Source: JAVJQS01 sp040218815
Lineage (GTDB): Bacteria > Bacteroidota > Bacteroidia > Flavobacteriales_E > Vicingaceae
Reading direction: 5' to 3'
Assembly: GCA_040218815.1 (NCBI GenBank)
Contig: JAVJQS010000007.1
Span: 1 to 64,000 of the forward strand
DNA: 64,000 nucleotides
A model generated the notes under the pieces. That model made no database searches and was not told the DNA's origin. It saw only the letters and a program-made list of their open reading frames with translations. Made by a program: the position numbers and the translations under genes. Positions 42,847 to 51,621 of the stretch are shown here, piece after piece (position 1 is the first letter of the stretch; each line of letters begins with the position of its first letter).

Positions 42847-45288
42847 ATGAGTTCTATTCTTCAAAGTCCTTCACAAAGTAAAACAACTTGCCACCACTGT
42901 GGTGATGATTGCTTGAGCGAAAGCATTGCAGTAGATGGAAAATATTTTTGTTGTAATGGCTGTAAAACCGTTTATGAAATTCTTTCAGCCAATGCACTTT
43001 GCGATTATTACGAGCTGGAAAATCGGCCTGGCATCAACATGAACAAGAATAGCTCGTCAGCCTCGGCCAAACGTTTTGATTACCTAGACGATGCCGAGGT
43101 GCAAGAGCGCTTGTTGGACTTTAAAGATGAGACCATTGCCAAGGTTCAGTTTTATTTACCCCAAATCCATTGCAGTGCCTGCATTTGGTTGCTGGAAAAC
43201 TTGTATAAAATCAATCCAACCATTCGACAGTCAAGGGTTAACTTTTTAAAGAAAGAAGTATACCTCACTTTTGAGCATCAGACATTAGCTCTTAAAGAAT
43301 TGGTGCGTTTGATGGCCACATTAGGTTACGAACCGAAGATCAGTCTGAACGACTTGGAGGAGGTCAAAAAAAAGTCCATCAGTAAACATCTGATCTACCA
43401 AGTGGGTTTAGCGGGATTTGCTTTTGGCAACATCATGCTCATGAGTTTACCGGAGTACTTCGGCTTAGATGCTGATAGTATTAAGTTCTTTAGCCCATGG
43501 TTTGGTTGGATTAACTTAGGACTAGCAACTCCGGTAGCTATTTATAGTGGCCAAGATTACTTTAAGTCGGCATGGTTTAGTTTGAGACAAAAGCGGCTAA
43601 ACATTGATGTTCCCATTGCATTGGGTGTTTTGGTGCTTTACATCCGCAGTGCTTATGAGGTAATATCACAAAGTGGTCCTGGCTTTTTCGACTCGCTATG
43701 TGGTTTGTTGTTTTTTCTGCTATTAGGTCGAATTTTTCAAGAAAAGGTATACCATCAGCTTTCATTTGAACGAGATTATCGCTCTTACTTTCCAATATCG
43801 ATTAGCAAGTGGGTGAATGGTCAAGAAGATAATATTCCGCTTAAAGACATCAAGAAAGGCGATAAAATTATAGTGAAAAATGGAGAGCTTATACCCGTAG
43901 ACGCCTTGCTATTAAGCGGAAAAGCTAACATCGACAATAGTTTTGCCACTGGAGAGTCAGATCCAATTAAGGTTGAAACCGGTCATAAGATTTATGCTGG
44001 CGGACGCCAAGTTGGCGAAGCAATCCGTTTAGAAGTTATTCGTCCGCTAAACCAAAGCAAGCTCACAAGGTTGTGGAGTGATTATGCAGCTAAAGAAAAA
44101 AGCTCTAGCACTTTTTCAAGTTTAACTGATCGGGTTAGCCAATATTTTACACCCATTATTTTAATCGTGGCATTGGCTGCTGGAGTTTATCATTTTCAAC
44201 ATGGTATTGGCACTGCCATAGAGGTAATGTCGGCTGTTTTAATTGTAGCCTGCCCCTGTGCCTTAGCATTAGCTGCTCCCTTTACCTTTGGGCATGCCAC
44301 TCGTTGGTTAGGTAAAAACGACTGTTATTTAAGAGAAGCAGCTGTTCTTGAAAAAATGGCTGACATCGATCAACTGGTTTTTGATAAAACCGGTACGCTA
44401 ACTTACAGTAAAAACCAAGGTATCAGCTATTCTGGAAAAGCTTTAACAGAAAAAGAGTCCATGCAAGTGAGTAGCTTAGTGGCACAAAGTAATCACCCGC
44501 TAAGTCGTCACATTTATCAATATTTAAAGAGTTTTGAAAGATTACCACTTGATGGGTTTGAAGAATTACCTGGAAAAGGAATTCAAGCAGTCGTTGATGG
44601 AGAGCTGCTAAGAATAGGCTCTGCTCAATGGATTTTTGGCGATTCTACTGATGCCCAAAAAACAAGTGTATTTATAGAAATAAATAATCAGCTAAAAGGA
44701 AGTTTTAGCTTGGAAAATGAATATCGCAAGGGTATTGACGAGTTGATAAAACAACTGGCTAATAAGTACCAACTGTCGCTACTATCGGGCGATAACAGTA
44801 ATCAAGAACATCGGCTAAAAGCGTTTTTTCCCAGCAACAGCCAGCTTTTATTTAATCAGCAACCACAAGATAAATTAAAAGTGATTACCGAACTTCAAAA
44901 AAATAAGCAGAAAGTGATGATGGTTGGCGATGGGCTAAATGATGCTGGTGCTTTACGACAGGCTGATGTAGGAATGGCCATTGCTGAAGACGTAAATGCA
45001 TTTTCACCAGCTTGCGATGCCATTTTAGGAGCCAACTCTTTTGAACGGATTGGAGAGTTTTTACGCTTTGCAGTAGCCAGTAAAAAGATAGTTTACCTCA
45101 GCTTTGTCCTCTCATTTTTATACAATGCCTTAGGACTTGGTTTTGCAGTTCAAGGCTTACTTTCACCTGTTTTTGCGGCCATACTTATGCCCATCAGTTC
45201 TATATCAGTGGTGGCTTTTGTAAGTCTTTCTGTATGGATTTCAGGAAAATGGCTAGCTAAAAATCAAGCTACTTTTTCAACTACTTAA
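42847..45288 (+). CDS. ccoI: cbb3 oxidase-associated copper-translocating P-type ATPase
   Basis: This is a P1B-type ATPase that moves copper for assembly of cbb3-type oxidase. It has an N-terminal Cys-rich zinc-finger-like segment (TCHHCGDDC ... FCCNGCKTVYEIL), a heavy-metal-associated domain with HCSACIWLLENL, eight membrane segments with the CPC motif VACPCALALAAPF, the phosphorylation site DKTGTLT, the SHPLSRH-type N-domain motif (SNHPLSRH), and GDGLNDAGALRQADVG. The Cys-rich N-terminus is typical of FixI/CcoI. I prefer the ATG at 42847 (MSSILQSP), because the Fnr site and -7 box lie just before it; the frame is open back to an ATG at 42796 that overlaps the Fnr site. The rest of the cco genes lie 2.6 kb downstream. 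Confidence 0.93.
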   Translation: MSSILQSPSQSKTTCHHCGDDCLSESIAVDGKYFCCNGCKTVYEILSANALCDYYELENRPGINMNKNSSSASAKRFDYLDDAEVQERLLDFKDETIAKVQFYLPQIHCSACIWLLENLYKINPTIRQSRVNFLKKEVYLTFEHQTLALKELVRLMATLGYEPKISLNDLEEVKKKSISKHLIYQVGLAGFAFGNIMLMSLPEYFGLDADSIKFFSPWFGWINLGLATPVAIYSGQDYFKSAWFSLRQKRLNIDVPIALGVLVLYIRSAYEVISQSGPGFFDSLCGLLFFLLLGRIFQEKVYHQLSFERDYRSYFPISISKWVNGQEDNIPLKDIKKGDKIIVKNGELIPVDALLLSGKANIDNSFATGESDPIKVETGHKIYAGGRQVGEAIRLEVIRPLNQSKLTRLWSDYAAKEKSSSTFSSLTDRVSQYFTPIILIVALAAGVYHFQHGIGTAIEVMSAVLIVACPCALALAAPFTFGHATRWLGKNDCYLREAAVLEKMADIDQLVFDKTGTLTYSKNQGISYSGKALTEKESMQVSSLVAQSNHPLSRHIYQYLKSFERLPLDGFEELPGKGIQAVVDGELLRIGSAQWIFGDSTDAQKTSVFIEINNQLKGSFSLENEYRKGIDELIKQLANKYQLSLLSGDNSNQEHRLKAFFPSNSQLLFNQQPQDKLKVITELQKNKQKVMMVGDGLNDAGALRQADVGMAIAEDVNAFSPACDAILGANSFERIGEFLRFAVASKKIVYLSFVLSFLYNALGLGFAVQGLLSPVFAAILMPISSISVVAFVSLSVWISGKWLAKNQATFSTT

Positions 45289-45366
45289 ATAATACCGATT
45301 GTAATTTTAATTATATACGGGCTTCCTTTTTAATAAGTAATTTTTTCATTTTTTTCGCCGTGAATA

Positions 45367-45420
45367 TTTCGACAAGCTCAATAACCGACGAAACAAAACT
45401 TGTGCTGAGCGAAGTCGAAG
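45367..45420. repeat. REP-like imperfect inverted repeat (TTCGAC...GTCGAA)
   Basis: TTCGACAAGCTCA and TGAGCGAAGTCGAA form an imperfect hairpin around about 26 bases. This kind of AAGCTCA/TGAGC-GAAGTCGAAG element is a frequent intergenic repeat in Bacteroidota. It lies in the long non-coding gap after ccoI. Confidence 0.6.
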
Positions 45421-46146
45421 TAAAAACTCGTCCTGTGAATAAAATTTTACCAAATCTTTAAAAACCTAAGTGCAGCCGAATGATTGTATTTGTATAGCTT
45501 ATTATTTAAGGTCAAATTGAACTCGGAGTACCTCGTTTCCTCAAACAATTGGAACTTTAATGAGTCATTTTTATTTTTCAATTAATGTTTCATTGAACTC
45601 GTGATATTATATCTTTCTAACTAAAACACCTGTTTTTCTCGTTTCCGGTTTTACTAAGGTTTTTATTCGATTTGATTTCAATTTTTCTCAATGGACAACT
45701 AAAAATTAAACACTCGTTTTCTAAAAACAATTCTTAATCGGACAATAGTGATTATATAACTATTTAGATTTTGAACTTGTTTTTATTGAATTCACACTAA
45801 TGAGGGGACGGCCCTTTTCAAGTTTTTGGTTTGGAGCGAATTATATGGAGCAATGATTGAAGAAGCTTCAACGCTTGTCTTTGGAGATCATTGAAATCAT
45901 CGCCATTTATACCGATTTAACTCATAAAAAGTCGCAAACTTCCTTCATCGTCTGCACTTTTTTGAGTAGTTCGGCATAAAACAATTATACCTTTAAAATA
46001 TTTTTAATAAAAGTTTTTGTTGCAACCTGTCTAGGCAGATCGAGATTGCAAAGCTTAAGTTTTAGGAGTGGAGAACTTAAAAGTTGAAACAGGCCTAGAA
46101 TCGCTGCCTGCCTAAGCACTTGCTTGTGAAAGGATGGCAGGTTTTG
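45421..46146. other. Long gap without a recognisable gene
   Basis: The 949-base gap between ccoI and the uspA-type gene (45289-46237) contains two inverted-repeat elements near its ends and, between them, AT-rich sequence with frequent stops in all frames. I find no conserved protein fragment, tRNA or long palindrome in the middle. It may be a decayed gene or a repeat-rich spacer. Confidence 0.5.
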
Positions 46147-46189
46147 TTACTTTTTTCTCCCGAAAGCTATCGGGAAAGGAAAAAAGTAA
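46147..46189. repeat. Inverted repeat with CCCGA...TCGGG core
   Basis: TTACTTTTTTC-TCCCGA pairs with TCGGGA-AAGG-AAAAAAGTAA around GAAAGCTA-type loop sequence. This is a palindromic element of a kind common in Bacteroidota intergenic DNA (TTACTTTTT...CCCGATAGC...). It lies about 50 bases past the stop of the universal stress gene and could help end its transcript. Confidence 0.6.
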
Positions 46190-46237
46190 AAAGTTCTTTT
46201 AGAAATGCTCTTAAATGTTTACGAAAAGAAATTAAAA

Positions 46238-47047
46238 TTAATCAACATCCGGCAACACCATAATAGGCAGTTGAAAATGTTTAATGACTTTCTGTGTATC
46301 GCTATCATTAATTAACCACTCCCAGAACGACTTTTTTCTACGGATTAAAACTAGCATGTCTTTTTCTCCTTCTATTCCATTTTTTAATCCTTCTTCATAG
46401 CTCTCTGCAGCTACTTCGTGCAAGGAAGCTTTATGCTGACCAAATAATTTTTCTAATTCAGGCCAATTCTGTATTGGTGAGCCTTCCTTTAAGCGAACAT
46501 GCAAAACTTTTACCGGCAAATCATGTTGCTTGCCTACCTCAAGCATCAATTCAATATCATTCTGGTCAACTGCTGCGCCATCGTAACTGAAACAAATCTG
46601 GTTAATTAAAGCTTTATCGTAATTAGTAGGAATAGCAAATACTGGTAGTTTAATCGATTTTAATACACTTGCTGCATTGCTTCCAATGAGTTTATCTTTT
46701 AAGCCGGAAGAGCCTTTAGTGCCCATAACTACAAAGTCAGCCTTTGCTTTTTCTGCTAAATGAGCCACAGCATCTTCAAAATTTCCTTGGAGCACCTTTG
46801 ATTCCATAGTGAAACTTTTATCAGCATATTTAGCGCTCAAAGAAGACATAAACTCCTCCATGTTTTTTTCAGATTGTTCCTTTAGCTGTTGCAATAAGGT
46901 AAACAAGCCACTTGTGCCACCACGAGGAATGTCATAGACATTACAAACTAAAAATTTATTTTCTGCATGATTAAAGAAATCTGCTGCAAACTGAAAAGCA
47001 TTCAATGAGTTTTCAGAAAAATCTGTTGGAATAAGTATGGTTTTCAT
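46238..47047 (-). CDS. Universal stress protein with two UspA domains
   Basis: The 269-residue protein is made of two tandem USP domains, as is usual in Bacteroidota. The first has ILIPTDFSENSLNAFQFA and the nucleotide-binding motif VMGTKGSSGLKDKLIGSNAASVL. The second is more divergent (QICFSYDGAAVDQNDIE, LVLIRRKKSFWEWLI) and lacks a clear glycine-rich loop. A -7 box TATCTTTG lies at 47064-47071, and the Fnr-type palindrome at 47094-47107 is centred 36.5 bp from its end. This suggests induction under low oxygen together with the cco genes. Confidence 0.9.
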   Translation of the reverse strand: MKTILIPTDFSENSLNAFQFAADFFNHAENKFLVCNVYDIPRGGTSGLFTLLQQLKEQSEKNMEEFMSSLSAKYADKSFTMESKVLQGNFEDAVAHLAEKAKADFVVMGTKGSSGLKDKLIGSNAASVLKSIKLPVFAIPTNYDKALINQICFSYDGAAVDQNDIELMLEVGKQHDLPVKVLHVRLKEGSPIQNWPELEKLFGQHKASLHEVAAESYEEGLKNGIEGEKDMLVLIRRKKSFWEWLINDSDTQKVIKHFQLPIMVLPDVD

Positions 47048-47063
47048 GGGTTTAATTTTCTTT

Positions 47064-47071
47064 CAAAGATA
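47064..47071 (-). promoter_or_regulatory. -7 box TATCTTTG for the universal stress gene
   Basis: The minus strand reads TATCTTTG, a full match to TAnnTTTG, 17 bases before the ATG. The Fnr-type palindrome centre is 36.5 bp upstream of its last base, the same geometry as at three other promoters in this region. Confidence 0.6.
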
Positions 47072-47093
47072 GCGTTGTCAACCTTAACTAAAC

Positions 47094-47107
47094 ATGATTT
47101 TTATCAT
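47094..47107. promoter_or_regulatory. Fnr-type site ATGAT-TTTT-ATCAT in a divergent promoter
   Basis: This perfect 5-4-5 inverted repeat lies between the divergent universal stress gene and the cupin gene. Its centre (47100.5) is exactly 36.5 bp from the last base of the -7 boxes in both directions (47137 on plus, 47064 on minus), so one dimer could activate both promoters. Confidence 0.75.
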
Positions 47108-47129
47108 ATTTTTTATGTTATCTCTTCAC

Positions 47130-47137
47130 TAACTTTG
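47130..47137 (+). promoter_or_regulatory. -7 box TAACTTTG for the cysteine-dioxygenase-like gene
   Basis: This full match to TAnnTTTG lies 25 bases before the first ATG at 47163. Transcription should start near 47144, putting the Fnr-type site at about -43. Confidence 0.6.
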
Positions 47138-47162
47138 GTCAAATAAATTTAAAATCAAACCT

Positions 47163-47696
47163 ATGCTTGCTGAAATAAACACTATGGAACACCTCAAGAA
47201 AAACCTGCATATGGGACCAGGTTACGGAGGTTATGTTGAATTATTAAATGCACTTGCATTGCCAAAAAATGAGTGGGATAAGTTTTGCACTTGGGAGAAA
47301 GATAACTACACAAGAAATTGTATTTCATCCTGCGAAGACTATGAATTATTATTGCTTTGTTGGGAAAAAAACCAAGCATCACCTATTCACAACTATGATT
47401 TTCAGGAGGGTTGGATTAAAGTTCTACAAGGGGAACTGACCATTGACACCTATGAAGTAGATCGAGATGACAAGACCGCAACAAAAAAGGGAAGCCTGGT
47501 GCTAAAAAATGGAGAGTCAACTTACCTTAACGATAGTATGGGCTTTCACAAGGTAGCTAACCCAAACGGACAAAAGACAGTAAGTCTTCACTTAAATATT
47601 GGACCAGTTAAAAAGTGGGAAGTTTTTAATGAATCAAAAAAGGAATTAGAAACAGTTGAGCCTAAATTAGATACTAATACCAAAGATTGTGAGTAA
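47163..47696 (+). CDS. Cysteine dioxygenase-like cupin
   Basis: The 177-residue cupin resembles cysteine dioxygenase, which oxidises cysteine to cysteine sulfinate. Shared motifs are YTRNCIS (Tyr49-Arg51), ELLLLCWEKNQASPIH, GWIKVLQGEL, GFHKVAN and SLHLN. The usual iron-binding HxH is HxY here (His76, Tyr78), while the third ligand position is His129. Activity may therefore differ from true cysteine dioxygenase, or another side chain may fill in. A second ATG at 47184 is possible. Placement beside the Fnr-type site ties it to low-oxygen expression, unusual for an O2-consuming enzyme. Confidence 0.78.
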   Translation: MLAEINTMEHLKKNLHMGPGYGGYVELLNALALPKNEWDKFCTWEKDNYTRNCISSCEDYELLLLCWEKNQASPIHNYDFQEGWIKVLQGELTIDTYEVDRDDKTATKKGSLVLKNGESTYLNDSMGFHKVANPNGQKTVSLHLNIGPVKKWEVFNESKKELETVEPKLDTNTKDCE

Positions 47697-47864
47697 TTAA
47701 GTTTCCTTGCTTTTGGTGATGTTCTAGACCTATATCCCTTATCTAAATTAGATTAGCGACTTTTTCAAGGCTCGTTAAACCACTTTATTTTCAATTCCAA
47801 AACACGCTTCAAAAAAAGACTCCAGCTAAACTTCACATCGCTTCGCGAATCAAATTTTCAAAAC

Positions 47865-47878
47865 ATGATAATTATCAT
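47865..47878. promoter_or_regulatory. Fnr-type site ATGAT-AATT-ATCAT upstream of ccoS-ccoNO
   Basis: This perfect 14-bp palindrome lies 49 bases before the ccoS ATG. Its centre (47871.5) is 36.5 bp before the last base of CATCTTTG (47901-47908), a one-mismatch TAnnTTTG box. The rest of the 230-base gap (47697-47926) shows no gene. Confidence 0.75.
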
Positions 47879-47926
47879 TTTTTCACATTTGAAGCCTGCC
47901 CATCTTTGGTGAAAATTAATTAGCTC

Positions 47927-48103
47927 ATGAGTGTTCTTATCCTATTAATTCTTGCAAGCCTTGTTGTGGCAGTCGGTTTTTTAGTTGCATTCATTTGGTC
48001 GGTGAAATCCGGCCAATACGAAGATGACTATACCCCATCGGTGAGAATGCTCTTTGATGATAAAAAATCCAATCAATCAAAATCAGAAGAATCAACTAAA
48101 TAA
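47927..48103 (+). CDS. ccoS: cbb3 oxidase assembly protein CcoS
   Basis: The 58-residue single-span membrane protein reads MSVLILLILASLVVAVGF at the start (one helix), then FIWSVKSGQYEDDYTP, the conserved CcoS motif (small helix, then SGQYDD), and a short charged tail. CcoS is needed for cofactor insertion into cbb3 oxidase. It starts at an ATG at 47927 and ends 8 bases before ccoNO, as first gene of the oxidase operon. Confidence 0.93.
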   Translation: MSVLILLILASLVVAVGFLVAFIWSVKSGQYEDDYTPSVRMLFDDKKSNQSKSEESTK

Positions 48104-48111
48104 AAACGATT

Positions 48112-50271
48112 ATGCAAGTAGAGAAATTCAGCTACGACAATAACATTGTTAGAATGTTTGGAAACGCCACCATTTTGTGGGGGTCTATCGGTATGTTGGT
48201 AGGGCTGTTGGTAGCCTTTCAGTTTATTTTCCCTTCACTAAACTTTGGAATAGAGTACACTTCCTTTGGCAGAGTAAGACCATTACATACTAATGCTGTG
48301 ATTTTTGCCTTTGTGGGAAATGGAATTTTTGCAGGTGTATATTATTCGCTCCAGCGTCTCTTAAAAACTAGAATGTATAGCGATTTGCTCTCCAAGATTA
48401 ACTTTTGGGGTTGGCAGCTGATTATTGTTTCGGCAGTGATTACCCTTCCCATGGGTTTTACTACTTCCAAGGAATATGCAGAGCTAGAATGGCCTATTGA
48501 TATTGCCATTGCCGTAATTTGGGTAGTATTTGGATGGAACTTGTTTGCTACAATTATTAAGCGAAGAGAACGTCACCTTTATGTAGCAATTTGGTTTTAC
48601 ATAGCCACTTTTGTTACTGTAGCGGTATTGCATATCGTAAATTCATTTGAATTACCAATCAGCTTTATGAAAAGCTATTCTTGGTATGCTGGAGTTCAAG
48701 ATGCCTTGGTGCAATGGTGGTACGGACACAATGCTGTAGCTTTTTTCCTAACTACTCCCTACTTGGGACTGATGTATTACTTTGTTCCCAAAGCAGCTAA
48801 CCGACCTGTATTCTCCTATCGATTGTCGATCATTCACTTTTGGGCACTTATTTTCTTATACATCTGGGCTGGCCCACATCACCTGCTTTATACTGCATTG
48901 CCAGACTGGGCTCAGTCACTAGGCGTTGTGTTCTCCATCATGTTAATTGCCCCTTCTTGGGGAGGTATGATCAATGGTTTGCTTACGCTTAGAGGTGCTT
49001 GGGATAAAGTGCGAGATAGTGCCGTATTGAAATTTATGGTAGTGGCTATTACCGCTTATGGTATGGCCACTTTTGAAGGTCCAATGTTGTCCTTAAAAAA
49101 TGTAAGTGCCATTGCACACTACACTGATTGGATTGTAGCACACGTGCATGTGGGCGCATTAGGTTGGAATGGTTTTTTAACCTTTGGTATGCTTTATTTC
49201 TTATGGCCTAGGCTTTTTAATACCAAACTTTACTCGATGAAACTAGCCAACTTCCACTTTTGGATAGGCACCTTAGGCATTCTTTTTTATGCTATTCCTC
49301 TTTACTGGGCTGGTTTTACTCAAAGCCAAATGTGGAATGACTTCACCAATGAAGGATTTTTAAAGTACCCTAACTTCTTAGAAACGGTAACTAATATCAT
49401 TCCAATGTATACTTACCGTGCCGTTGGAGGATTACTCTACTATATAGGTGTACTAGTAATGATTTTCAACTTAGTAAAAACTGCTAAGACTGGAACCTTT
49501 ACTGCTAACGAAGAGGCTGAGGCAGCACCGCTAAAAGTATTGCCACCAAAATATAGAGATGAACACTGGCATCGTTGGTTTGAAAGAAAACCTACGATGT
49601 TGTTGATTGGGTCATTAGTGGTAATATTAATTGGTGGAATCGTAGAAATGGTACCAACATTCTTAGTAAAATCAAACGTTCCTACTATTTCTAGTGTAAA
49701 GCCATACACTCCTTTAGAGTTACATGGTAGAGATGTTTATATTTCTGAAGGTTGCAACAACTGTCATAGTCAAATGATTCGCCCCTTTCGTTCTGAAACT
49801 GAGCGATATGGTGAATACTCTAAAGCTGGAGAATTTGTTTATGATCACCCATTCTTATGGGGCTCTAAACGAACTGGGCCAGATTTAGCGCGAGAAGGCA
49901 GTATTAAACTGAGAAAGCCTAACTCATGGCACTTTAAACACTTGTATGATCCAAGGAGTGTATCTCCAGGTTCAATTATGCCGGCTTACCCATGGTTGTT
50001 GTTTAAAGATTATGACACCACAACTACGGCTGCAAAAATTGAAGCCATGATAACGCTTGGAGTGCCTTATGATGAGGATTATCCACAGAAAGCCAATGAA
50101 GATGTAGTCGCACAGGCCAACGAAATTGTTGCCGACATGAAAGAGGTACTAGAGGAAGATGGCTTTGAAGTGAGTCCTGACAAGGAAATAGTAGCTCTAA
50201 TTGCCTACTTGCAACGCTTGGGTGTTGACATCGAAAAAGGTACAATGTCTTCTAACGATACCAATAAATAA
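48112..50271 (+). CDS. ccoNO: cbb3-type cytochrome c oxidase, fused subunits I and II (CcoNO)
   Basis: This is the catalytic core of the high-affinity terminal oxidase. The 719 residues fuse CcoN (about 1-480) and CcoO (about 500-719), as is typical in Bacteroidota. CcoN has many membrane helices with the haem and CuB ligand histidines (RPLHTNAVIFAF, QWWYGHNAVAFFLT, AGPHHLLYTALPDW, HVHVGALGWNGF). CcoO has one helix (MLLIGSLVVILIGGIVEM) and a c-type haem site CNNCH in YISEGCNNCHSQMIRPF, followed by RTGPDLAREG and the axial-ligand region SIMPAYPWL. The Fnr-type site upstream supports induction at low O2. Confidence 0.97.
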   Translation: MQVEKFSYDNNIVRMFGNATILWGSIGMLVGLLVAFQFIFPSLNFGIEYTSFGRVRPLHTNAVIFAFVGNGIFAGVYYSLQRLLKTRMYSDLLSKINFWGWQLIIVSAVITLPMGFTTSKEYAELEWPIDIAIAVIWVVFGWNLFATIIKRRERHLYVAIWFYIATFVTVAVLHIVNSFELPISFMKSYSWYAGVQDALVQWWYGHNAVAFFLTTPYLGLMYYFVPKAANRPVFSYRLSIIHFWALIFLYIWAGPHHLLYTALPDWAQSLGVVFSIMLIAPSWGGMINGLLTLRGAWDKVRDSAVLKFMVVAITAYGMATFEGPMLSLKNVSAIAHYTDWIVAHVHVGALGWNGFLTFGMLYFLWPRLFNTKLYSMKLANFHFWIGTLGILFYAIPLYWAGFTQSQMWNDFTNEGFLKYPNFLETVTNIIPMYTYRAVGGLLYYIGVLVMIFNLVKTAKTGTFTANEEAEAAPLKVLPPKYRDEHWHRWFERKPTMLLIGSLVVILIGGIVEMVPTFLVKSNVPTISSVKPYTPLELHGRDVYISEGCNNCHSQMIRPFRSETERYGEYSKAGEFVYDHPFLWGSKRTGPDLAREGSIKLRKPNSWHFKHLYDPRSVSPGSIMPAYPWLLFKDYDTTTTAAKIEAMITLGVPYDEDYPQKANEDVVAQANEIVADMKEVLEEDGFEVSPDKEIVALIAYLQRLGVDIEKGTMSSNDTNK

Positions 50272-50278
50272 TAAAGTC

Positions 50279-50470
50279 ATGCTAAAATTTATAAAACACA
50301 ATATGGAAACGATTATTGGGATAGAAATCTTCCCAATAATCTCCTTCTTGATTTTTTTCATCTTTTTTATCGGCTTGTTTATATGGGTTGCTGGAATGCG
50401 CAAAGCTGAAATTAATACAATGGCTTCAATGCCTTTGGAAGATGAAAACGAAATCCAACTTAACAATTGA
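50279..50470 (+). CDS. ccoQ: cbb3 oxidase subunit CcoQ-like protein
   Basis: The 63-residue protein has one hydrophobic helix (FPIISFLIFFIFFIGLFIWVAGM) and a short acidic tail. Its place between ccoNO and ccoP, 7 bases after ccoNO, is that of CcoQ, which stabilises the oxidase complex. The ATG at 50279 is used; the ATG at 50303 (METIIG) is equally possible. Confidence 0.85.
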   Translation: MLKFIKHNMETIIGIEIFPIISFLIFFIFFIGLFIWVAGMRKAEINTMASMPLEDENEIQLNN

Positions 50471-50481
50471 AAATAAATCAC

Positions 50482-51621
50482 ATGAAACGATTCGCAACGG
50501 TTCTCTTTACATTAGTTGGCTTGCCATTTTGCAGTTTTGCTAACAATAGCATTGCCAAAGCAAGTGGAATATCCGATGGGGTATTACTTTTTCTAATGCT
50601 TGGTTTCATCGTGCTTTTGCTAGCCATTATTTCGGCCTTAGCAAAAAGCATTGAAGGAATTAGTAAGTCTCCAAACTTTAGAAAAAAGAAATCCAACGAT
50701 AAATCTCAAGCAATAAAATCAATAGCTTTAATTGGTTTAATGTCCAGCTCATTAGTAGCAAATGCCGCTGAAACAGCTGCAGAATCAGGCCCATTTATAA
50801 TGACCAACAGCTTGTTTTGGTTGCTTCTGAGCTTTATTGCCTTTTTAGCGGTTGTAATTGCTATACTTTTTAGATCGCTGAACACCTTAATGAAACTAGA
50901 AAGAGGTGAAAGCTTTGCCGAAGAAGCAAAAGAAGATACTGTTGACGTTTTCACTAAATTAAAACTTACCGACCGAGTGCCAGTTGAGCAAGAGTCAGAA
51001 GTGATGTTAGATCACGAATATGATGGAATCAGAGAATTAGATAACAACCTTCCTCCTTGGTGGAAATACATGTTTTATGCCACTATCATATTTGCAGTAG
51101 TCTATTTATTTCGTTATCACATAACAGGTCAAGGTCAATTGCAGTTGGAAGAATACCAAGCCGAAGTGCAAGCTGCGGTAGAAGAAAAAGCTGAAATGAT
51201 GGCCTTAGCAACCGAAATGGTTACTGAAGACAACGTAGTTTATTTGGTGGACGCTCCATCCTTGGAAAAAGGCGCTGCCATTTATAAAGGCAATTGTGCT
51301 ACCTGTCATGGTCAACTTGGTGAAGGTGGTGCAGGTCCAAACCTAACTGATCAATATTGGATACACGGTGGTAGCATTAACAATATTTTTAAGACGATAA
51401 AGTATGGTGTACCTGCTAAAGGTATGATTGCGTGGCAAAGTCAGTTTAGCCCTAGCCAAATTCAGAAAATTGCCAGTTATATTAAAAGCATGCAAGGCAG
51501 CAACCCTCCAGGAGCAAAAGATCCTCAAGGAGAGATTTATGTAGAAGAAGTAATAACTGAAGAGTCTGATTCAGCTAAAAGCGACACTGCTACAATTGTA
51601 GTAGGAATAAACGAAGAATGA
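50482..51621 (+). CDS. ccoP: cbb3 oxidase subunit III, CcoP
   Basis: This is the c-type cytochrome subunit that feeds electrons to CcoNO. It has about 379 residues from the ATG at 50482 (a TTG at 50467 would add five). The N-terminal region holds two hydrophobic segments before the usual CcoP anchor (NNLPPWWKYMFYATIIFAVVYLFRYH), then one haem c site CATCH in YKGNCATCHGQLGEGGAGPNL and a Met-ligand region KGMIAWQSQFSP. Proteobacterial CcoP has two haem sites; only one CxxCH is seen here. The first hydrophobic block is an N-terminal extension found in Bacteroidota. It overlaps ccoG by 4 bases. Confidence 0.93.
   Translation: MKRFATVLFTLVGLPFCSFANNSIAKASGISDGVLLFLMLGFIVLLLAIISALAKSIEGISKSPNFRKKKSNDKSQAIKSIALIGLMSSSLVANAAETAAESGPFIMTNSLFWLLLSFIAFLAVVIAILFRSLNTLMKLERGESFAEEAKEDTVDVFTKLKLTDRVPVEQESEVMLDHEYDGIRELDNNLPPWWKYMFYATIIFAVVYLFRYHITGQGQLQLEEYQAEVQAAVEEKAEMMALATEMVTEDNVVYLVDAPSLEKGAAIYKGNCATCHGQLGEGGAGPNLTDQYWIHGGSINNIFKTIKYGVPAKGMIAWQSQFSPSQIQKIASYIKSMQGSNPPGAKDPQGEIYVEEVITEESDSAKSDTATIVVGINEE

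Noticed and set aside
45421..46146. Possible pseudogene between ccoI and the universal stress gene.
   Set aside because: I could not recover any recognisable protein segment in six frames, so I list it only as a gene-free stretch.
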